A stretch of 64,000 nt of DNA from assembly GCA_037179515.1 (NCBI GenBank), contig JAXCGZ010007676.1, positions 71,145 to 135,144 on the forward strand, read 5' to 3'. Below, piece by piece: positions 59,235 to 64,000 of the stretch. This stretch comes from Halocaridina rubra (taxonomy: Eukaryota > Arthropoda > Malacostraca > Decapoda > Atyidae). The first letter of the stretch is position 1; each line of letters opens with the position of its first letter. A program made the position numbers and the translations under genes. The notes under the pieces are model-generated. The model did not search any database. It saw nothing but the letters and a program-made list of their open reading frames with translations, and had not been told where the DNA came from.

Positions 59235-59714
59235 CCAACTCCATACCTCTTAATACAATCCAAATATCTCAAATGGAAATGTTGTTGTTGTTGTTATTAA
59301 TGATGAACACAATGTTGTAAATATCCGGTCGTTGCTTATCAAGAGTGCCTAAAAGCCAAAGGTCAGTTGTCGCCTTATCTCAATGTTATACCCGTGGCAC
59401 CCTCCAGTGATGGCCCCAGGGGAGGATGCCAATTCAACTAGGTACAGGTCCCAAGTTCGGATCAATGGGAAGACGTGGTGTCAAGAAGGGCCTCAATAAG
59501 TCAAGACCAATGCTAGTTTCCTAGAGGGCTAGTGAGAAACAGTGACCCCATACGGCTTGAAACCTATGTGATGAAAGCATGAACAGTAAATTGTTACGCC
59601 TCGACTCCGCCCTACGAGTAACAGTATCGGCTGCTCGAATTTTTCCTTTCTGGACATGAATAGACCTGGCCAAGACAGCTCGAAAATTCTTCCTTCAGTT
59701 ACGTTTCTTTTCTT
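59235..59714. other. No gene seen
   Basis: Includes GGGCTAGTGAGAAACAGTGA at about 59,527, which recurs at 63,451, so at least part is a dispersed repeat. Confidence 0.45.
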
Positions 59715-59868
59715 TGACACTCAATATTCTTGAGTATTCGTTATACACCTCTTACTATCCCTCAACATCTGACAAGTCACAACAATCCCCCATCTCTCTC
59801 TATTTAATTTATTTATCGTTTTCTCAATGCCCGGGCCAGCTGAGGGCGATTTTCTTTGCCAGTCCTGA

Positions 59869-59905
<37 letters not shown>
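59715..59905 (-). repeat. R4 repeat next to a poly-A run
   Basis: CTCAATGCCCGGGCCAGCTG, AGGGCGATTTTCTTTGCC and then a 34-base A run on the plus strand. The R4 body shows the same GGGCCCGGGCA core as elsewhere. Confidence 0.6.
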
Positions 59906-59908
<3 letters not shown>

Positions 59909-59943
59909 TTCAGTACATTGTTGTTCATGATAGAATGAGGAAT

Positions 59944-60565
<622 letters not shown>

Positions 60566-60639
60566 AACTGTCTTACATAAGAATACACTTAGTTTGTACA
60601 CAGGAAATGCGAATAATGTGCAGCATTGCCAGATACAAA

Positions 60640-61345
60640 TTACCTCTTCAAGTTGTCTTGCATTGTTACCAACTTGGAATAAAATCTATGACGGTGGTTT
60701 TTGGACATTCAATCATTATTGTACTGTTACCAACTGGGGACAATAATCAGTGACGGTAGTTTTTGGTATGTCAAGTGAGTAGTTTTGCAGTGTTACCAAC
60801 TCGGGACCAAAAATAAGCGACGGTAGTTTTGGAATTTCTGTTAAGTAATTTTGCTTTGTTACCAACTTGGGACCAAAAATAAGTGACGGTAGTATTGGTA
60901 TTTCAGGTGAGTAGTTTTGCATTGTTACCAACTTGGGACAAAAATAAGTGACGGTAGTTTTGGAATTTCTGGTAAGTTGCTTTGCATTGTTACCAACTTG
61001 GGACAATAATCAGTGACGGTAGTTTTGGAATTTCTGGTAAGTAATTTTGCACTGTTACCAACTTGGAACAAAAATAAGTGATGGTAGTTTTGGTATTTCA
61101 GGCGAGTTGTTCTGCATTATTACCAACTTAAAACAAAAATCAGAGAAGGTAATTTTGGAATTTTAGATAAGCAATTTTGCACTGTTACCAACTTGGAACA
61201 ATAATCAGTGATGGTAATTTTGGCTAATCAAGTAGTCTTGCATCGTTACCAACATTGGACAAAATCAGTGACGTTTCTTTCGAAGATTTCGAGTAACTTT
61301 GCATTGTTACCAATTTGGAACAAAACCAACTGAAGGATGTTTTGT
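60640..61345. repeat. Tandem repeat, about 60-bp unit, eleven copies
   Basis: Units share TTGCATTGTTACCAACTTGG, GACAAAAATAAGTGACGGTA and GTTTTGGAATTTCTGG. Divergence grows toward the right end, where a truncated SINE1 has inserted. Confidence 0.92.
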
Positions 61346-61360
61346 AGATCTCGACATCAA

Positions 61361-61484
61361 GGTCTGAGGTTAGCAAGGGCATGCACTCAGGGTAACGATT
61401 ACATCTGCCAAAACAAGTCCTTCGCAAGAAGGCAACCGTCCTAGCCCTTTGTAGAAAAGGGAGTCCGTGACGTAAAACCGGAAC
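61361..61484 (+). mobile_element. SINE1, 5'-truncated
   Basis: From GGTCTGAGGTTAGCAAGG to ACCGGAAC. Confidence 0.87.
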
Positions 61485-61762
61485 AAAACTCCATGTATAA
61501 TTGTTGTCATAATAACAAAAGGAAGTTGATATTTGATGACGTAGGTTATCAAAACGGACGGCCCGCCATAGCGTAACCCGTAGAGCGCTCGATAATCAAA
61601 ACGGGCAATCCATCCCGTATAGGTCTCCTAAAATCACAAGATAACAATAAGAAATAAACGCATAAATACTGCACGCAGCAAATAGAAAATAAATAAGTGT
61701 GCATATAGCATATACAAATTGTTTTCCAAAAATGAATATATGACATTTTAACTGATTACGGA

Positions 61763-61956
61763 TTCGGTTTTACGTCACGAGCTCCCTTTTCTACTAAGGG
61801 CTAGGACGGTTGCCTTCTTGAAGTGGACTTGTTTTGGCAGATGTAATCGTTACCCTGAGTGCATGCCCTTACTAACCTCAGTCCGTGACGGGGGCGCGAA
61901 CCCTCGACCTGCCGCCTCAGAGTCGCGGACGCTACCATTTTTGCCACGGAGGCTAC
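61763..61956 (-). mobile_element. SINE1, full-length with TSD
   Basis: Flanked by TATGACATTTTAACTGAT and TATGACATTTAACTGATG. Confidence 0.9.
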
Positions 61957-62124
61957 TATGACATTTAACTGATGCACATATGCATTCATACATACGAGTA
62001 TAGATATACATACATGCATCCATATATAAATACACGATGGAAGTATATATGTACATACATCTAGGTGGAGGGATACAAACATACGGGCCATACAAAATGA
62101 AGGAAGAATTATATACGGTAGTGT

Positions 62125-62278
62125 CATCAGGTCGAGGGTTCGCGCCCCAGTTACGGACTGGGGTTAGTAAGGGCATACACTCAGGGTAACGACTACATCT
62201 GCCAAAACAAGTCCTTCGTAAGAAGGCAACCGTCCTAGCCCTTAGTAGAAAAGGGAGCTCGTGACGTAAAACCGAATC
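62125..62278 (+). mobile_element. SINE1, 5'-truncated
   Basis: From TCATCAGGTCGAGGGTTCG to GACGTAAAACCGAATCC. Confidence 0.87.
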
Positions 62279-62336
62279 CAATCCAGTGACATCAGTAATA
62301 AAAAAAAATGGAGAGATTCATGCAAACACCGCTTTT

Positions 62337-62455
62337 CGTCACTATTAATTCCCATTCGAAATAGATGGACACATATTAAGAGTTGGTGAATTTAGGCTGG
62401 CTGTCCTTCCTAACGCCTCGCAGAGGGATCAAACTCGGCATGTCACCTTCTGCAG
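62337..62455 (-). mobile_element. SINE2 copy, head missing
   Basis: GTCACTATTAATTCCCATTC, GGCTGTCCTTCCTAACGCC, then CTC repeats. Confidence 0.7.
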
Positions 62456-62524
62456 CTCTCTCTCCTCTCTCTCTCCTCTCTCTCTCTCCTCCTCCTCTCT
62501 CTCCTCTCTCTCTCTCTCTCTTAT

Positions 62525-62567
<43 letters not shown>

Positions 62568-62578
62568 TATATATATAG

Positions 62579-62661
<83 letters not shown>

Positions 62662-62740
62662 CAGAGAGACAGAGCGGAGAGAGAGAGAGGAGAGAGCGAG
62701 AGAGGAGAGAGAGAGAGAGAGAGAGAGAGACTCGAGTCAG
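62456..62740. repeat. Compound (CTC)n/(TC)n/(TA)n/(GATA)n/(GA)n tract
   Basis: CT-rich left half, TA core at 62,529-62,575, GATA, then GA-rich right half. The two halves are complementary. Confidence 0.95.
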
Positions 62741-63009
62741 GAGAGCACGATGAGGAGAGAGACGAGAGGGGGCGCGTGCACAAAGACCTCCCGTTGTCAA
62801 GAACTCGTTGTGCTAGTGCCTCCCTCTACTCTGCACCAAGACTCCACCTCCCTACATATTCAAAAAAACAACCCCTCCCCACACTGAACTAATGACCCCA
62901 CCTAACTTACGCCCAGCGGGGTCCCGAGTTCGACCCCCCGTTGTGGCTCGTACATCTTCTCTTCGCCATTGCCAACTGAAGAATTTATTATTTATTTATT
63001 TTTTATCTA
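62741..63009. other. No gene seen
   Basis: Contains CCCGAGTTCGACCCCCC near 62,925, a B-box-like relic of a tRNA-derived element. Confidence 0.4.
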
Positions 63010-63060
63010 CCTTGGCTGTTTCCCCCCTTTAATTGGGGGGTGGCCGACATGAAAAAAAAA
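63010..63060 (-). mobile_element. RTE subfamily A 3'-terminal hairpin fragment
   Basis: TACCTTGGCTGTTTCCCCC, then TTTAATTGGGGGGTGGCCGA. Only the last 50 bp remain. Confidence 0.78.
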
Positions 63061-63074
63061 AATAAAAAAATAAA

Positions 63075-63166
63075 ATGGATGCCCTTCCTAACACCACGCG
63101 GTGGGAGCGATCACGGGTTTGTCATTTCCCGAATTGAGTGTTTCTACCAAGTGCGCTACCGCGGGC
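63075..63166 (-). mobile_element. SINE2 head fragment
   Basis: GGATGCCCTTCCTAACACC, GAGCGATCACGGGTTTGTC and AGTGCGCTACCGCGGGC. Confidence 0.72.
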
Positions 63167-63234
63167 ATATGTACATTTATTATATATATTGTGGCCTGTT
63201 GTGTAAGTTACTTTAGTTTATATAATACTGTAAT

Positions 63235-63432
63235 GTTCCGGTTTTTGCGTCACGGACTCCCTTTTCTACCAAGGGCTAGGACGGTTGCCTTCTTGCGAAG
63301 GACTTGTTTTGGCAGTATGTAATCCTTACCCTGAGTGCATGCCCCTTGCTTACTTCAGACCGTGACGGGGCGCGAACCCTCGACCTGACACCTCAGAGTC
63401 GCGGACGCTATCGTTTGAGCCACAATAAGTAC
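63235..63432 (-). mobile_element. SINE1, near full-length
   Basis: From GTTCCGGTTTTTGCGTCACG to GTTTGAGCCACAATAAGTAC. Confidence 0.9.
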
Positions 63433-63568
63433 AGACAGGAGGTGGGAAAAGGGCTAGCAAGAAACAGCGACCCCATATAGAAATGAGTTAAACTGAAGAC
63501 AAAGAGGATGATGATGATGATGATGATAAGATACAGGTAATCAGGATAACATTTCATTTCATTTCAAA

Positions 63569-63762
63569 GTTTTACGTCACGGGCTCCCTTTTCTACCAAG
63601 GGCAAGGACGGTTGCCTTCTTGCGAAGGACTTGTTTTGGCAGATGTAATCCTTACCCTGAGTGCATGCCCTTGCTAACCACAAGACCGTGGCGGGGCGCG
63701 AACCCCTCCGACCTGCCGCCCCTCAGAGTCGCGGACGCTACCACCTGAGCCACGGTGACTAC
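63569..63762 (-). mobile_element. SINE1, full-length
   Basis: From GTTTTACGTCACGGGCTCC to GCCACGGTGACTAC. Imperfect flanking repeats around TATCAGGATAACAT. Confidence 0.9.
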
Positions 63763-64000
63763 TGGTTATCAGGATAACATATATTTCAAAAGCTCAATAA
63801 TTACGCACACCAACAGGTCTTATGTCCTTCTTCGTCCCCATCAATCCAGTCATTCTGTCCCTTCACATATGCACAAACCAACACCCCCAAACACCACTTC
63901 ATAAACAACTTCCTACAATATATCCCCCCTCGCCCCTTCCACATCTCCTCCAGCACTCCTCAACCCAGCCGTTTCTCCCAACTCCCTTCACCTCGGTCAC
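63763..64000. other. Pyrimidine-rich window end, no gene seen
   Basis: C-rich, G-poor plus strand with many CCCC runs. Nothing recognised; it continues past the window. Confidence 0.4.

Overview
The window looks like nuclear DNA from an arthropod, most likely a decapod crustacean. It is AT-rich, carries very long (TA)n, (GA)n and (AAT)n/(AAG)n/(ATG)n microsatellites, and is crowded with short tRNA-derived retroposons, RTE- and CR1-type LINE fragments and palindromic MITEs. Short CCTAA-type (TTAGG) stretches also occur. The species cannot be named from sequence alone. No bacterial operon, phage, CRISPR array or viral gene was seen. Almost every long open frame is a translated microsatellite, SINE or LINE.

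Two spliced genes can be built from exon homology, splice sites and phase. (1) A Src-family tyrosine kinase, closest to the Src64B type, lies on the minus strand between about 56.15 kb and 23.2 kb. Eleven coding exons in consistent phase give an N-terminal MGxxxCC acylation signal, a Gly/Pro-rich unique region, SH3, SH2 and a complete kinase domain. Two different last exons follow (27,674-27,879 and 23,227-23,444). Each begins in the same phase and supplies the end of the C-lobe, a regulatory-type tail and a stop, so the gene appears able to make two C-termini (about 539 and 543 residues). One or two phase-1 cassette exons (45,599-45,664 and perhaps 39,484-39,525) could lengthen the segment before SH3. 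(2) A small BRI3-like (brain protein I3 family) membrane protein lies on the plus strand in three short exons (8,481-8,520, 10,399-10,517, 11,108-11,242), about 97 residues, buried in repeats. The two genes are convergent.

Layout. 0-8.4 kb: SINE, MITE and LINE debris. 8.4-11.9 kb: BRI3-like gene, with introns made almost wholly of mobile DNA. 12.07-13.4 kb: a satellite with a 469-bp higher-order repeat. 13.4-17 kb: AT-rich intergenic DNA. 17-23.2 kb: SINE1-free DNA downstream of, or in the 3' UTR of, the distal kinase end. 23.2-35.9 kb: kinase, SH2 and SH3 exons. 35.9-53.4 kb: a 17.6-kb intron with long (TA)n tracts, a pogo/Tigger-like remnant (43.08-45.29 kb) and a broken RTE LINE (47.23-48.69 kb). 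53.4-56.15 kb: N-terminal exons. 56.2-64 kb: microsatellites, SINEs and a 60-bp tandem array. No promoter could be identified for either gene.

Most notable: the swappable kinase C-terminus, tandem duplications that copied intact splice sites of two kinase exons (one opening an in-frame 27-residue insertion in the ATP-binding lobe), and several unrelated retroposon families that all end in a C-run/G-run hairpin.
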